A stretch of DNA of 64,000 nt from Natrinema salinisoli (lineage in GTDB: Archaea > Halobacteriota > Halobacteria > Halobacteriales > Natrialbaceae), in contig NZ_CP084469.1 in NCBI RefSeq assembly GCF_020405205.1, forward strand, positions 3,596,001-3,660,000. Reading direction: 5' to 3'. The notes under the pieces are model-generated. The model saw only the letters and a program-made list of their open reading frames with translations. It did not search any database and was not told the origin of the DNA. Shown here piece by piece: positions 50,249 through 58,864 of the stretch (the stretch's first letter is position 1; every line of letters begins with the position of its first letter). A program made the translations under genes and the position numbers.

Positions 50249-50833
50249 ATGGGTCAGCGCCACCTCGAGACGGACGCCGAACTGTCGATCGACTGCGCCG
50301 CCCGCCGGCTCGGGGTGGACCCTGCGGCCGAGGTCGCGCGAGCCGCGTTCGACCACGCGGGCGAGCTGGCGGCCCTCGAGTACGGCCGAACGGCGGCCGT
50401 GCTCGGGTCCCTCCGTCTCGCCGCTCGCCGCACCGACGTCGTCGATCTCGAGCGCGAACACCTCGCGGAAGCCTTCGACGTCGATCCCGACGACGTCGTC
50501 GCGGCCGAGGAACTGCTGACGCGGTACCTGTCGCCGCCCGCGGACGCCGCCGAGATCCGCTCGCTGCGACGGACGCTCATCGCGGCCCGGGAAGTCCTGG
50601 CCGCGGTCGAGCGCGGCCGCGCCGCTGGCCCCGAGCTCCCGGGCTCGCACCTCGCTGACGCCGCGCCCTTCCTGCTCGCTCGCGCGAGCAGCCACCTCGA
50701 CTCTCGCACCGGCCGCGAGTTCCCGGGGCTCGACGCGGCGGCGCTTCGTGCTCACATCGAGCGTCTCGAGGCCGACCTCGAGCACGCTCGACTGGGGACG
50801 AGGCTTTACCTACTGGTCCACGACGCCGACTGA
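50249..50833 (+). CDS. TFB-like protein with a single cyclin repeat
   Basis: A 194-residue protein. Residues ~10-95 align by pattern with the first cyclin repeat of the TFB at 39922: IDCAARRLGVDPAAEVARAA matches IDRMASALGLPTNVRETASV, EYGRTAAVLGSLRLAARRTD matches PGRSIEGVSTACVYAAARQA, and EHLAEAFDVDPDDVVAAEEL matches DEIADVSRVEKNEIARTYRY with nearly identical spacing. There is no zinc ribbon and no second cyclin repeat; the remainder is a helical domain (~100-194). It might modulate promoter recognition or be a divergent relative with another role. Homology is by eye. Start ATG 50249 fits the TATA region. Confidence 0.6.
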   Translation: MGQRHLETDAELSIDCAARRLGVDPAAEVARAAFDHAGELAALEYGRTAAVLGSLRLAARRTDVVDLEREHLAEAFDVDPDDVVAAEELLTRYLSPPADAAEIRSLRRTLIAAREVLAAVERGRAAGPELPGSHLADAAPFLLARASSHLDSRTGREFPGLDAAALRAHIERLEADLEHARLGTRLYLLVHDAD

Positions 50834-50868
50834 GCCACCCTCGCCCGCCTCCCTGCTGACGCCGCGCC

Positions 50869-51726
50869 CTACCGCAGCTCTCCCGCGTCCTCCATGAGCT
50901 TGTGCCGGAACGCACGGTAGGCGTTTTCGCCCCGCTCGGTCAGCTCGACGACGCGCCGGCGGCCGACCGACTCGATCGTGACGTAGCCGTCCTCCGCGAG
51001 GGGCTCGAGGACGTGCGTATCCAGTACTCGAAACGCGCCCTTGTCCTCGCCGGAGCGGTCGTCGGGCGAGCGCCGATCGGCCATGAAGGAGAGCCCGCGG
51101 TCCCGCGCGTACTCGATGAGGTCCTTCTTCTTCGGCGGGGCCGTTCGATCCTCGTGGAACCCCTCCCACGCGCCGGGGTCGGAGAGCAACTCCATGATCG
51201 CGACCTGGTCGCGCGTCGGCGACTCGATCGGGTAGGTCGGCACCTCCTCCATCTCGTCGAGGCCGAACGAAATGGGTTCGGTCGTTCCATCGTGGGCGTA
51301 CTCCGAGGGCTCGACGTAGTAGGCGTGGGCGTCCGTCGAGACGTCCATGCACGCGATCGTCGCCCCGATCGCCGGAATCGTCCCGGCCCCCGAGACGTTG
51401 ACGTACACCTGATCCTCCGCGTGCACGTCGGCGATCGTCGTCACGTCGCCGAGGACGGCGTAGACGTCCGTCAGATCACACTCGCGGATCCGGACCTCCG
51501 GGACGATCGACTCGAGTTCCTCGCGCAACTCATCGTGATACTCGGCCCTCGCCGTCGCGTTCCGCTCGCCGGTTCCACCGTCTTCTCCGTCATTTCTCCC
51601 GTTTCTGCCCGTCCGTTCGTTCTCGAGGAGATAAACCAGATCCGCCCGCTGGGTTCGGATCGGCTCGAGGATCCGATCGAACTCGTAGCCCAGCGGCACG
51701 ACGTGCACTCGCTTGACGACCTCCAT
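50869..51726 (-). CDS. DUF6293 / HFX_2341-type regulator with CARF-like domain
   Basis: A 285-residue protein. The N-terminal ~160 residues are Rossmann-like and resemble CARF sensors: KRVHVVPLGYEFDRILEPIR as the opening, a central EDQVYVNVSGAGTIPAIGAT as the second ligand loop and AYYVEPSEYA as a strand. An acidic linker (~45-65) is inserted. The last ~110 residues form winged helices (DQVAIMELLSDPGAWEG; VLDTHVLEPLAEDGYVTIES; VELTERGENAYRAFRHKLME). This matches the haloarchaeal HFX_2341 family regulators. No cas gene is near, so ligand and targets are open. Confidence 0.78.
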   Translation of the reverse strand: MEVVKRVHVVPLGYEFDRILEPIRTQRADLVYLLENERTGRNGRNDGEDGGTGERNATARAEYHDELREELESIVPEVRIRECDLTDVYAVLGDVTTIADVHAEDQVYVNVSGAGTIPAIGATIACMDVSTDAHAYYVEPSEYAHDGTTEPISFGLDEMEEVPTYPIESPTRDQVAIMELLSDPGAWEGFHEDRTAPPKKKDLIEYARDRGLSFMADRRSPDDRSGEDKGAFRVLDTHVLEPLAEDGYVTIESVGRRRVVELTERGENAYRAFRHKLMEDAGELR

Positions 51727-52044
51727 ACGCCGTGAGGCGTGTCAGTAAAAATAACTGCTACGGAATCGTCGGTGTCGGCTCGAGTCGAACCTACTTCGAT
51801 CAACCGGCGGGTTTCGGCCGCCCGGTGGAACCACCGTCGGGTGGGACTGAAAGGGGCGACGCTCTCGTCCGGCGAAGCGACGCAAGAACCGCAGCCGAGC
51901 GCAGCGAGGCGAGGATCGAAGCGAGCAGCAGCCGACGAGAGCGTCGGGGCTTTCGGAGTGTTCGCGGCGGCACCGACTGCAACTGCGACCATTTCACCTA
52001 GTCGGCGAAACGTTGAGAACGCCCCCGCTCGTACGACGTGACAG
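51727..52044. other. Intergenic region with a long inverted-repeat element
   Basis: 318 bases lying upstream of both flanking genes, the CARF-like regulator (minus) and the HAD phosphatase (plus). It carries the inverted repeat at 51849-51954, and its wording (GGTGGGACTGAAAGGGGC and short gaagcgagcag-like repeats) resembles sequences dispersed between genes in this group. No protein-coding frame is convincing. Confidence 0.5.
51849..51954. repeat. Stem-loop element with 12-bp perfect inverted repeat
   Basis: GACGCTCTCGTC at 51858-51869 pairs with GACGAGAGCGTC at 51934-51945. Outside it, GAAAG (51849-51853) pairs with CTTTC (51950-51954) across a 4-base internal loop. The 64-base interior is made of purine-rich repeats (cgaagcgagc, cgagcgcagcgagg). 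It could be a small non-autonomous mobile element or a structured RNA. Confidence 0.6.
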
Positions 52045-52719
52045 ATGGCCGCCTACGACGCGATCTGTTTCGATCTCGATTACACCCTCTGTGAATCCAC
52101 CCAGGACCCCGCGACCCTCCTCGAGTCGACCTTCGAGCGCGCCGGCTGCGAGCAGTTCTGTACGCCCGCGGACCTTCGCGCTGCCGTCCCCGACCTGCCG
52201 ACCGCCGAAACGGACCGCGAGTTCTACGACCACCTCTTCACCGAAGTTGCGCGACGGGCTGACGTCGATCCCGACGTCGCGCCGACGCTCGCGGCTGCGT
52301 ACCTCGAGCGGCAGGATCCGACCGCCGTCCGGTTCCGGCCCGGGGCGAAGACCGCACTCGAGCACGCCCGCACTCGAGGCTCGGTCGGGCTCATCACGAA
52401 CGGGGGACGGAAGACACAGACGCAGAAACTCCGGGCGCTGGGGATCGCGGACGCCTTCGACGTTCGGGTATTTACCGAGCCGAGCGCGGGGATCCTCCCG
52501 AAACCGAACGCGGCGCCGTTCGAACGCGCGCTCGGAGAACTCGATGTCGCGCCGGACGCGGCGATCCACGTCGGGGACTCGCTCCACGCCGATATCGCGG
52601 GTGCCAACGCGATGGGACTCGATTCGGCCTGGCTCGATACCGGCCGCGACGACGGCCCGCGCGACCACGAGCCGACGTACGAACTCGCCTCGCTCGAGGC
52701 CTTCGAAACGATCGTCTAG
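52045..52719 (+). CDS. HAD superfamily hydrolase
   Basis: A 224-residue phosphatase-like protein. Motif I is ICFDLDYTLCES, motif II VGLITNGGRKTQTQ, motif III Lys in ILPKPNAAPFERAL, and motif IV HVGDSLHADIAGANAMG. A cap of ~60 residues sits between motifs I and II. It resembles haloarchaeal HADs annotated as phosphoglycolate phosphatase or (S)-2-haloacid-type hydrolases; the substrate is not evident. It lies next to, and convergent with, the unknown gene at 52733. Confidence 0.85.
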   Translation: MAAYDAICFDLDYTLCESTQDPATLLESTFERAGCEQFCTPADLRAAVPDLPTAETDREFYDHLFTEVARRADVDPDVAPTLAAAYLERQDPTAVRFRPGAKTALEHARTRGSVGLITNGGRKTQTQKLRALGIADAFDVRVFTEPSAGILPKPNAAPFERALGELDVAPDAAIHVGDSLHADIAGANAMGLDSAWLDTGRDDGPRDHEPTYELASLEAFETIV

Positions 52720-52732
52720 CCGACGGCGCCTC

Positions 52733-53269
52733 TTACTCCTCCGGCAGCAGGTCCGTGTGCACGACGGCACGATACTGGGTGTCCGTCCCCTCCTCGAGTC
52801 GCTTGAGCAGGGCCGCCGCGTCCTGGAAATTCTCTGGGAGCACGAACGAATCCGACTGGTCCTCGTCGCGCTCCTTACAGCGTTTGACGAACTCGACCAG
52901 AACCTGACGGGTCCCGCGACGGGCGTAGACGACGCCGATGTCCCGCTCGAGCCCCGCGCTCCAGGTTTCGATCACCGACGCGGCCGCGTTCTGGGGCCGC
53001 TGCAGCCGCTCGACCAGTGCGTCGGTATCGATATCCGCGTCCTCGCCGCCCACCTCGTCGATGACCGCCTGGAGCTCCTCGGGGTCCGTCTCGCCGGACG
53101 GCCCGTCGCCCGCCGCCTCGAGCAAGTCCCCGAAGGCGTCGACCTCCTCGCGACGAACCGCGATCGGATAGACGAAGTCGTGGGTCTCCTTGGGAAGCGT
53201 GTAGGACTGCCCCTCGATACCGTGTTCGCCGGGGCCGGACTTCCCCAGCATCAGATCGACGATTCTCAT
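52733..53269 (-). CDS. Conserved haloarchaeal protein of unknown function
   Basis: A 178-residue protein starting MRIVDLMLGKSGPGEHGIEG (ATG 53269; the frame continues to 53428 without protein character). It is acidic, predicted mixed alpha/beta, with a helical middle (EELQAVIDEVGGEDADIDTD) and a C-terminal FVLPENFQDAAALLKRLEEG. No motif, signal or membrane segment stands out. It sits between a HAD phosphatase and a SprT-like metalloprotease on the same strand as the latter. I do not recognise the family. Confidence 0.55.
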   Translation of the reverse strand: MRIVDLMLGKSGPGEHGIEGQSYTLPKETHDFVYPIAVRREEVDAFGDLLEAAGDGPSGETDPEELQAVIDEVGGEDADIDTDALVERLQRPQNAAASVIETWSAGLERDIGVVYARRGTRQVLVEFVKRCKERDEDQSDSFVLPENFQDAAALLKRLEEGTDTQYRAVVHTDLLPEE

Positions 53270-53330
53270 ACTCGAAACAGGTATCGTGAGGCGAATAAGC
53301 CTTCCGCGGTTGACTCGGCCACCGTCCTCG

Positions 53331-53903
53331 TTACCAGTCGTCGCCGAGCGCGGCCTTCGCGCCGCCGTACCCGCTCGCGGTCGTCCACGTTCGACCGCTG
53401 TCCGCGTGTTCGACCTCGTAGGAACCACCGCAGGCCCCGCAGCGATACCGGTCGGGAGCCTTCACCGGCTTCGACGCCCGGTGTCGCGTCGCTCGCCAGT
53501 CACAGTCCGCCGAGCGACACCGGAGCACGTACCGCGGCTCCGCGAACGACTCGCAGTAGCGCGGGGCCTCGAGCGCCGCCGCCCGCTCGCGAAAGCGGTC
53601 GCCGTGTCCGGACTCGCCAAAGCGCTGGAACTCCCAGGCGTGGACGAGTTCGTGACGGACGACGCCCGCGAAGGTCGGCCAGTCGTACCGTTCGTACGCC
53701 CGTCGAGCGAGGACGATCGTCGCAACCTCGCGGTCGGCGTCCCATCGGCAGCAGCCCGCCCGACGGCGCGCTCGCTCCGAGACGTCCCACTCGAGGGCCT
53801 CGAGATCGACGGTCAACCCGTCTTCGTCGACGACCTCGCGGGCGTGAATCCGCGCCCGGGCGGTGATCTCGTCCGCGAGCGTGAGCTCTTCGCCGTCGGT
53901 CAC
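53331..53903 (-). CDS. SprT-like zinc metalloprotease-type protein
   Basis: A protein of about 190 residues. The zinc site is VVRHELVHAWEFQRFGESGH (H-E-x-x-H with a later His in GHGDRF) and a C-terminal zinc ribbon pairs CRSADC with CGACGG. This SprT/Spartan arrangement in eukaryotes cleaves DNA-protein crosslinks; the archaeal function is assumed similar. Starts at GTG 53903 (VTDGEELTLADEI) and ATG 53960 both keep the frame; I prefer the former because the additional 19 residues are atypical. Confidence 0.8.
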   Translation of the reverse strand: MTDGEELTLADEITARARIHAREVVDEDGLTVDLEALEWDVSERARRRAGCCRWDADREVATIVLARRAYERYDWPTFAGVVRHELVHAWEFQRFGESGHGDRFRERAAALEAPRYCESFAEPRYVLRCRSADCDWRATRHRASKPVKAPDRYRCGACGGSYEVEHADSGRTWTTASGYGGAKAALGDDW

Positions 53904-54019
53904 GGACTCGCAAAGGGAGACGACCGCCGAAATTCTTCCGGTAGCCGAAGCGAGGAGCACAGCGCAGCTGCGGAGGGCCCGCGGTCGGCGCTGTGTGACT
54001 GTCGGAGAAGAGCGAAGAG

Positions 54020-54814
54020 TTAGGCTTCGAGCGCCAGTCCCGCTTCGGCCAGCGCTTCCTCGGTCGAGAGGTCGTCGTGGACGACGCCGGCGACCGCTCG
54101 GGCGATGGCCTCGGGATCTTCGTGCTGGAAGATCGAGCGGCCCATAGAGATGCCGGCGCCGCCGGCGTCCATCACGCCGCGCACCATCTCGATCGTCTCG
54201 CGGTCGGTCCCCTTCGAGCCGCCGGCGATGACGACCGGGAGCCGGGTCGACTCGACGACGTGCTGGAAACTCTCCGCGTCGCCGCTATAGCCCGTCTTGA
54301 CGATATCGGCGCCGAGTTCTTCGGCGAGTCGAACCGCGTGGCCCAGCGCTTCGGGGTCCGCCGAGTCGACGCCGGGGCCGCGAGCGTAGGCCATCGCGAG
54401 CACCGGAATACCGAACCGCTGGGCCCGCTCGGTGACCTCCGAGAGCTGACTGATCTGGTCCGGTTCGTGATCCGAGCCGACGTTGATATGAAAGGAGACG
54501 GCGTCGGCACCGACGCGGATCGCCTCCTCGACGGTACCGGTCATCCGTTTGTCCTCCTCGTCGGGCCCGATCGTCGTCGAGCCGTTGAGGTGAACGATGT
54601 AGCCCTTTCCGTTCTTGTTGTCGTGGACGCGAGGTGCGATCCCCTTCTGCGTGAGTACCGCGTCCGCCCCGCCGGTCGTTACGCCGTCGATCGTCGCTTC
54701 GATGTCTTTCAGTCCCGTGACGGCACCCATCGTGATGCCGTGGTCCATCGGGACGATCACGTACGATCCGTCTGTACCGATTCGCTCGAGTCGTGCGTCA
54801 ATTCCTGTGGTCAT
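54020..54814 (-). CDS. aroA': 2-amino-3,7-dideoxy-D-threo-hept-6-ulosonate (ADH) synthase
   Basis: A 264-residue class I aldolase-type enzyme that starts archaeal shikimate synthesis from 6-deoxy-5-ketofructose phosphate and aspartate semialdehyde. Recognisable are VIVPMDHGITMGAVTGLKDI, GYIVHLNGSTTIGPDEEDKR, the Schiff-base lysine in ADIVKTGYSGDAES and the phosphate-binding MDAGGAGISMGRSIFQHEDP. The protein resembles archaeal fructose-bisphosphate aldolase, from which this family diverged, but its neighbours (trpABC downstream on the same strand, aroB' 4 kb away) favour ADH synthase. Confidence 0.9.
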   Translation of the reverse strand: MTTGIDARLERIGTDGSYVIVPMDHGITMGAVTGLKDIEATIDGVTTGGADAVLTQKGIAPRVHDNKNGKGYIVHLNGSTTIGPDEEDKRMTGTVEEAIRVGADAVSFHINVGSDHEPDQISQLSEVTERAQRFGIPVLAMAYARGPGVDSADPEALGHAVRLAEELGADIVKTGYSGDAESFQHVVESTRLPVVIAGGSKGTDRETIEMVRGVMDAGGAGISMGRSIFQHEDPEAIARAVAGVVHDDLSTEEALAEAGLALEA

Positions 54815-54838
54815 TGCGGGAGTGTAGCAAGCTTGCAG

Positions 54839-55759
54839 TTATGGCTGTTCTGGTTCCGGTGTATCTTCCGGATCGTCCGTGAGGGTCTCCGCGCCGCGGC
54901 GTGCGCCCCGTTTGAGCTCCGCCGCTTTGGCCTCGAGCGCGTCGACCGCGTCGCTCGGGTCGTCGCTCGACGCGATAATGTCGATGAGCGCGCTGCCGAC
55001 GATGACGCCGTCGGCACCCGCCTCGATGATCTCGGCCGCGTGATCGCCCTCGCTGACGCCGAACCCGACGGCTTTGGGGACGTCGTACTTCGACAACCGC
55101 GCGAGGCTATCGTGGGTCGCACCCGACACGTTCGCGCGCGCGCCGGTCGTTCCGAGGCGGGCCTGGACGTAGGCGAAGCCCGAGACCCGGGACATGATGG
55201 CGTCCAGTCGCTCGCCCTCGGTCGTCGGCGCGATGATGAAGATCAGGTCGAGCCCGTTGTCGTCGCAGGCGTCCCGCAGCGGATCGGCCTCCTCGGCTGG
55301 CAGGTCGGGGACGATGATCCCTGAGAGCCCGGCTTCGGCGGCCCGCTCCACGAACGGCCTGACGTCCGGCTTGGCTCGCGGGCGCTGCCCGCTCGCCTCT
55401 TCCGAGGCGCGTGGCGCCTCGCTGCCCCCATACTGCAGGATCATGTTGTAGTACGTCATCACCAGCAGCGGCGCCTCGATCTCCAGGTCCTCGACCAGTT
55501 CGAAGAACCCCTCGGGGGTCGTCCCGGCCGCGAGCGCGCGGTTGATCGCGGCCTGAATCGTCTGTCCCTCCGCGATCGGCTCCGAGAACGGGAGCCCGAG
55601 TTCGATCAGATCCGAGCCGCCGCGGTCGAGTGCCTCGACGTACGCCTCGGTGTCCTCGAGCGAGGGATCGCCCGCGGTGATGTACGTGATGAGCGCGGGG
55701 TGGTTCGCGCGGATGGCCGCTTCGATGTCGCTGTCGTATTCCGTCGACGTATCGCTCAC
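54839..55759 (-). CDS. trpA: Tryptophan synthase alpha subunit, with a palindrome-encoded insertion
   Basis: A 306-residue enzyme (usual length about 265-275) that splits indole-3-glycerol phosphate. The catalytic Glu is in [15 protein letters not shown] and the Asp in the beta-2 region near [16 protein letters not shown]. Between [11 protein letters not shown] and the helix at [15 protein letters not shown] an extra ~20 residues ([19 protein letters not shown]) are inserted; their DNA (55378-55421) is a paired mini-hairpin. GTG start at 55759 overlaps the trpB stop by 4 bases. Confidence 0.92.
   Translation of the reverse strand: MSDTSTEYDSDIEAAIRANHPALITYITAGDPSLEDTEAYVEALDRGGSDLIELGLPFSEPIAEGQTIQAAINRALAAGTTPEGFFELVEDLEIEAPLLVMTYYNMILQYGGSEAPRASEEASGQRPRAKPDVRPFVERAAEAGLSGIIVPDLPAEEADPLRDACDDNGLDLIFIIAPTTEGERLDAIMSRVSGFAYVQARLGTTGARANVSGATHDSLARLSKYDVPKAVGFGVSEGDHAAEIIEAGADGVIVGSALIDIIASSDDPSDAVDALEAKAAELKRGARRGAETLTDDPEDTPEPEQP
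55378..55421. repeat. Paired mini-hairpin element inside trpA
   Basis: Hairpin 1 GCGGGC-GCT-GCCCGC (55378-55392) and hairpin 2 CGAGGCGC-GTG-GCGCCTCG (55403-55421) are separated by 10 bases. They coincide with the non-conserved insertion in the TrpA protein and keep the reading frame. The geometry is like that of the element at 8384-8432. Confidence 0.7.
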
Positions 55760-57021
55760 CCGTCGAACACCTCGATTTCGGGTGCAGCCTCGAGATCGCG
55801 TTTCTCGGTCTCCTCGAGCACCGTCTCGAGGTCCTTGTCGCCGCGCCCGGAGACGTTGACGACGACGAGGTCGCCGAGAGTCTCGTATTCTTCCTCGAGA
55901 TATCCCAGCGCGTGACTCGACTCGAGGGCCGGGATGATCCCCTCGAGTCGCGAGAGCCGGTGGAACCCGTTGAGCGCGTCGTCGTCGTCGACGTTCGCGG
56001 GCGTGACTCGCCCGATATCGACGAGATGCGACAGCTCGGGGCCGACGCCGGCGTAGTCGAGTCCCGCGCTGACGCTGTGGGATTCGACGATCTGGCCGTC
56101 GCCCGCCTGGAGGAGCTTCGTCATCGCACCGTGGAGGACGCCGTCGGTCCCCGTCGAGAGCGTCGCGGAGTTGGGGGCCATCCCTTCCTCCTCGTCGATC
56201 TCGAGGCTCGAGCCGCCGGCCTCGACGGCGTAGAGATCCACGCCCTCGTCGGGGACGAACGCGTGGAACGTGCCCATCGTGTTCGAGCCGCCGCCGGCGC
56301 AGGCGACGACGCTGTCGGGCAGTCGTCCCGCCTTTGCCTGAATCTGGTCGCGAATCTCCTCGCCGATCACCGCCTGAAAGTCCCGGACCATCTGCGGGAA
56401 CGGGTGCGGGCCGACGACCGACCCGATCACGTAGTGGGTCCGCTCGACGGTGGTCGCCCAGTCGCGCATCGTCTCGTTGATCGCCTCCTTCAGCGTCGCG
56501 CTGCCGGCCTCGACCGGGTTCACCTCGGCCCCGTTCATCCGCATTCGGTAGACGTTGGGCCGCTGGCGGTTGACGTCCGTTCGGCCCATGTAGATCTCGC
56601 AGGGCATGTCGAGGTGGGCCGCGGCCATCGCCGTCGCGGTGCCGTGTTGCCCGGCACCGGTCTCGGCGATGATCCGCTCTTTGCCCATGTACTTCGCCAG
56701 GAGAACCTGTCCGAGCGCGTTGTTGAGCTTGTGGGCCCCGCCGTGGAGGAGGTCCTCGCGCTTGAGGTAGATCTCCCGGTCGTAGCGCTCGCTCAGCCGA
56801 TCCGCGCGCTGCAGCGGCGTCGGCCGGCCGCCGAAGTCCCGCATTCGCTCGCGGAACTCGTCCATGAATCCGTCTTCGTTCTCGAGGACGTAGCGCTCGT
56901 AGGCGTCCTCGAGTTCCTGCAGCGCCGGCATCAGCGCCTCGGGGACGTACTGGCCGCCGTAGTCGCCGAACGTGCCCCCGCCCGATTCGTACTCGTCGTC
57001 GCGTTCGCGTTCCGTGCTCAT
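55756..57021 (-). CDS. trpB: Tryptophan synthase beta subunit
   Basis: A 421-residue PLP enzyme that joins indole and serine. The PLP lysine is in [12 protein letters not shown], the phosphate-binding loop in [14 protein letters not shown] (G-G-G-S-N), and the allosteric Asp/Glu region at [20 protein letters not shown]. It is a TrpB1-type enzyme of ordinary length. It overlaps trpA and trpC by 4 bases on both sides, so trpCBA is one translation-coupled operon in the order C-B-A. Confidence 0.95.
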   Translation of the reverse strand: MSTERERDDEYESGGGTFGDYGGQYVPEALMPALQELEDAYERYVLENEDGFMDEFRERMRDFGGRPTPLQRADRLSERYDREIYLKREDLLHGGAHKLNNALGQVLLAKYMGKERIIAETGAGQHGTATAMAAAHLDMPCEIYMGRTDVNRQRPNVYRMRMNGAEVNPVEAGSATLKEAINETMRDWATTVERTHYVIGSVVGPHPFPQMVRDFQAVIGEEIRDQIQAKAGRLPDSVVACAGGGSNTMGTFHAFVPDEGVDLYAVEAGGSSLEIDEEEGMAPNSATLSTGTDGVLHGAMTKLLQAGDGQIVESHSVSAGLDYAGVGPELSHLVDIGRVTPANVDDDDALNGFHRLSRLEGIIPALESSHALGYLEEEYETLGDLVVVNVSGRGDKDLETVLEETEKRDLEAAPEIEVFDG

Positions 57022-57827
57022 GTCTGGGTGTTGTCGTCGTCGTTCGTGTCGTCTCCCGATTCCGCTCGCGTGAGTCGCCGCGTGTTCTCGGTGACGTCGC
57101 TGTCGTCCGCGCCGTGGTCCATGATCGCGCTGCCGACCAGGAGGGCGTCTGCACCCGCCGTGCGCATCCGCCGGACGTCGGCCGGCGACGACACTCCGCT
57201 CTCGGCGATCAGGGTCACGTCGTCCGGAGCCTCGGGAGCCACCGACTCGAAGGTTTCGAGGTCGACCTCGAGTCGCGCCAGATCCCGGTTGTTCACTCCG
57301 ATGATCTCTGCGCCCGCTTCGAGCGCGGTCTCGAGTTCGTCCCGATCGTGGACCTCAACGAGGGGTTGAAAGCCGCGCTCCCGGGCGGCGGCGACGAGCG
57401 CCTCGAGATCGTCTACGAACCTGGCGATCAGCAGAAGCAGATCGGCCTCGACGACGTCCATCCCCGCTTCGTCGAGGACGAAGTCCTTGCGCAGGACGGG
57501 GACGTCGACGGCTTCGCGGATGCGGGTCAGCGCCTCGGCCGACCCGCCGAAGTGGGTCGGCTCGGTGAGAACGGAAATCGCCGCCGCGCCGCCGTCGACC
57601 ATCGCCTGCGCCAGTTCGACCGGATCGTCGTCTCGAGTGCCCTCGGCCGTCGGACTGGTCGGTTTCACCTCCGCGATCACTGGGACTCGCCCGTCGGCCT
57701 CGGCGTCGGCCAGCGCGTCCGGCAGCGAGCGGGCGTCGACCGCGACGACGCCCTCACCGCCCGAGCGCTCCCGTGCCGCCTCGAGTATCGACTGCACCGC
57801 GGGAGCGAGCTCCGTATCGGAGTTCAT
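57018..57827 (-). CDS. trpC: Indole-3-glycerol phosphate synthase
   Basis: A 269-residue TIM barrel that closes CdRP to indole-3-glycerol phosphate. Catalytic residues are seen in [14 protein letters not shown] (Lys/Glu strand), [12 protein letters not shown] (Lys), [14 protein letters not shown] (Glu), [15 protein letters not shown] and [14 protein letters not shown]. It is the first gene of the trpCBA operon, so the 120-base region upstream (57828-57949) should hold the promoter. The trpDFEG genes are not in the window, as is usual in haloarchaea. Confidence 0.94.
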   Translation of the reverse strand: MNSDTELAPAVQSILEAARERSGGEGVVAVDARSLPDALADAEADGRVPVIAEVKPTSPTAEGTRDDDPVELAQAMVDGGAAAISVLTEPTHFGGSAEALTRIREAVDVPVLRKDFVLDEAGMDVVEADLLLLIARFVDDLEALVAAARERGFQPLVEVHDRDELETALEAGAEIIGVNNRDLARLEVDLETFESVAPEAPDDVTLIAESGVSSPADVRRMRTAGADALLVGSAIMDHGADDSDVTENTRRLTRAESGDDTNDDDNTQT

Positions 57828-57949
57828 TATTGTACATCGACGTACTCATATGTACATAAGGCTTGCGTCATCGGGGTACGTACTATCGATGGCGAAGCTG
57901 TTGATATCGAGGGGATGACGGGGACTGTCTCTGTCGGGATAACGGATTG

Positions 57950-58354
57950 TCAGCCGAACTTGATCATGGCGCTTCTGACGAGGATGAAGAGAGCAAGATA
58001 ACAACCCGCGAGCAGGGTGAGAACCGCGCCGAGAAACATACCTCGCTCGTCGTACGTCACGACATTTTCAGACTGGTACACTGTGGAGAGATTCAAGAGA
58101 AAAAGAAGCAAAATCGCCACGCTGACACTCCCGCACAGGAGAGAATTAAATTGGAACTGGTTTTCCTTAATTTGGTAGAGAACAAGCCCACTGAGAAGCG
58201 GCGGCAGAAACCAAATACCGGCCCTGATCGCGATTCCAATCAGAGATGGCTCTTCGACATTGGGGATCCGTTCCGGTGGTGTTGGAAGGATAACCATTAC
58301 AGTACTCAGAAGAAGCAATGCTACAGACACCTCGAAAATTCGAAGCCGATCCAT
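57950..58354 (-). CDS. Membrane protein of AT-rich composition
   Basis: A 134-residue protein with four transmembrane helices (FEVSVALLLLSTVMVILP; AIRAGIWFLPPLLSGLVLYQ; LLCGSVSVAILLLFLLNLST; FLGAVLTLLAGCYLALFIL). Its codon use and base composition are markedly less GC-rich and less acidic than those of all neighbours, with Ile, Asn, Lys and Phe codons frequent, which suggests transfer from elsewhere. No family recognised. The gap to the next frame (58355-58480) is also AT-rich. Confidence 0.55.
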   Translation of the reverse strand: MDRLRIFEVSVALLLLSTVMVILPTPPERIPNVEEPSLIGIAIRAGIWFLPPLLSGLVLYQIKENQFQFNSLLCGSVSVAILLLFLLNLSTVYQSENVVTYDERGMFLGAVLTLLAGCYLALFILVRSAMIKFG

Positions 58355-58480
58355 ACCTGTAATTTCGAATTCGATATTAGTAAAATATGGGAATGAAACC
58401 GTAGACGTGACCTCATCTGTGGGTCACTCCCCTCTGAGAAACCTATCTCAGGTGAATTCCGCTGTTGTGATCGTTTCAAG

Positions 58481-58711
58481 CTAGTTCACACTAACGTATC
58501 GGTACTCGATACGATCGTCGAATCCACGTTCGGAAAGCAGCGTTTCGGTAGCTCGATCAGCCGGTTTATTAGTCGTCAAAAGGGCAATGCGGTCTGCTTG
58601 CCCGCTATCGAGTAGTTGAGCTGCGAGACCAATCAGCGCCGTGTCCGCCTTCTGGAGGATGTCCTCGTCATGACCTGCTTCGCTGGCGATGAACCGCCGA
58701 GCCTCGTCCAT
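58481..58711 (-). pseudogene. Probable C-terminal fragment of a PIN-domain-like protein
   Basis: A 76-codon frame reading KADTALIGLAAQLLDSGQAD, then RIALLTTNKPADRATETLLS, ending IEYRYVSVN. The pattern of an A-D-T-A-L helix and an ALLTTNKPADRA strand resembles the second half of PIN-type nucleases, whose last acidic residues come from such a helix. The upstream half of a PIN domain is missing, so it is most likely a truncated relic beside the AT-rich membrane gene. A short functional protein cannot be excluded. Confidence 0.45.
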
Positions 58712-58864
58712 CCTTGTCGCGACGAGTGGTCTTGAGGATATAGCGCCGTTTCACAGATCAGTAGGGTGTGGACTCGGTCGTAAGAGAACCGTGATCGTTC
58801 GAGGGACGAGAGAGAACGAACGCGGACCGGCGGCTATTCAAGCCCGGCTCTCTTACAGTCTCCT

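Noticed and set aside
50869-51726. CRISPR-associated Csa3 regulator
   Set aside because: The CARF-like fold is similar, but no cas gene or array lies nearby and the family is general in haloarchaea.
54839-57154. A single long frame joining trpA to the region opposite trpB
   Set aside because: The extended frame upstream of 55759 is Arg-rich and lies within trpB; the GTG overlapping the trpB stop is the natural trpA start.
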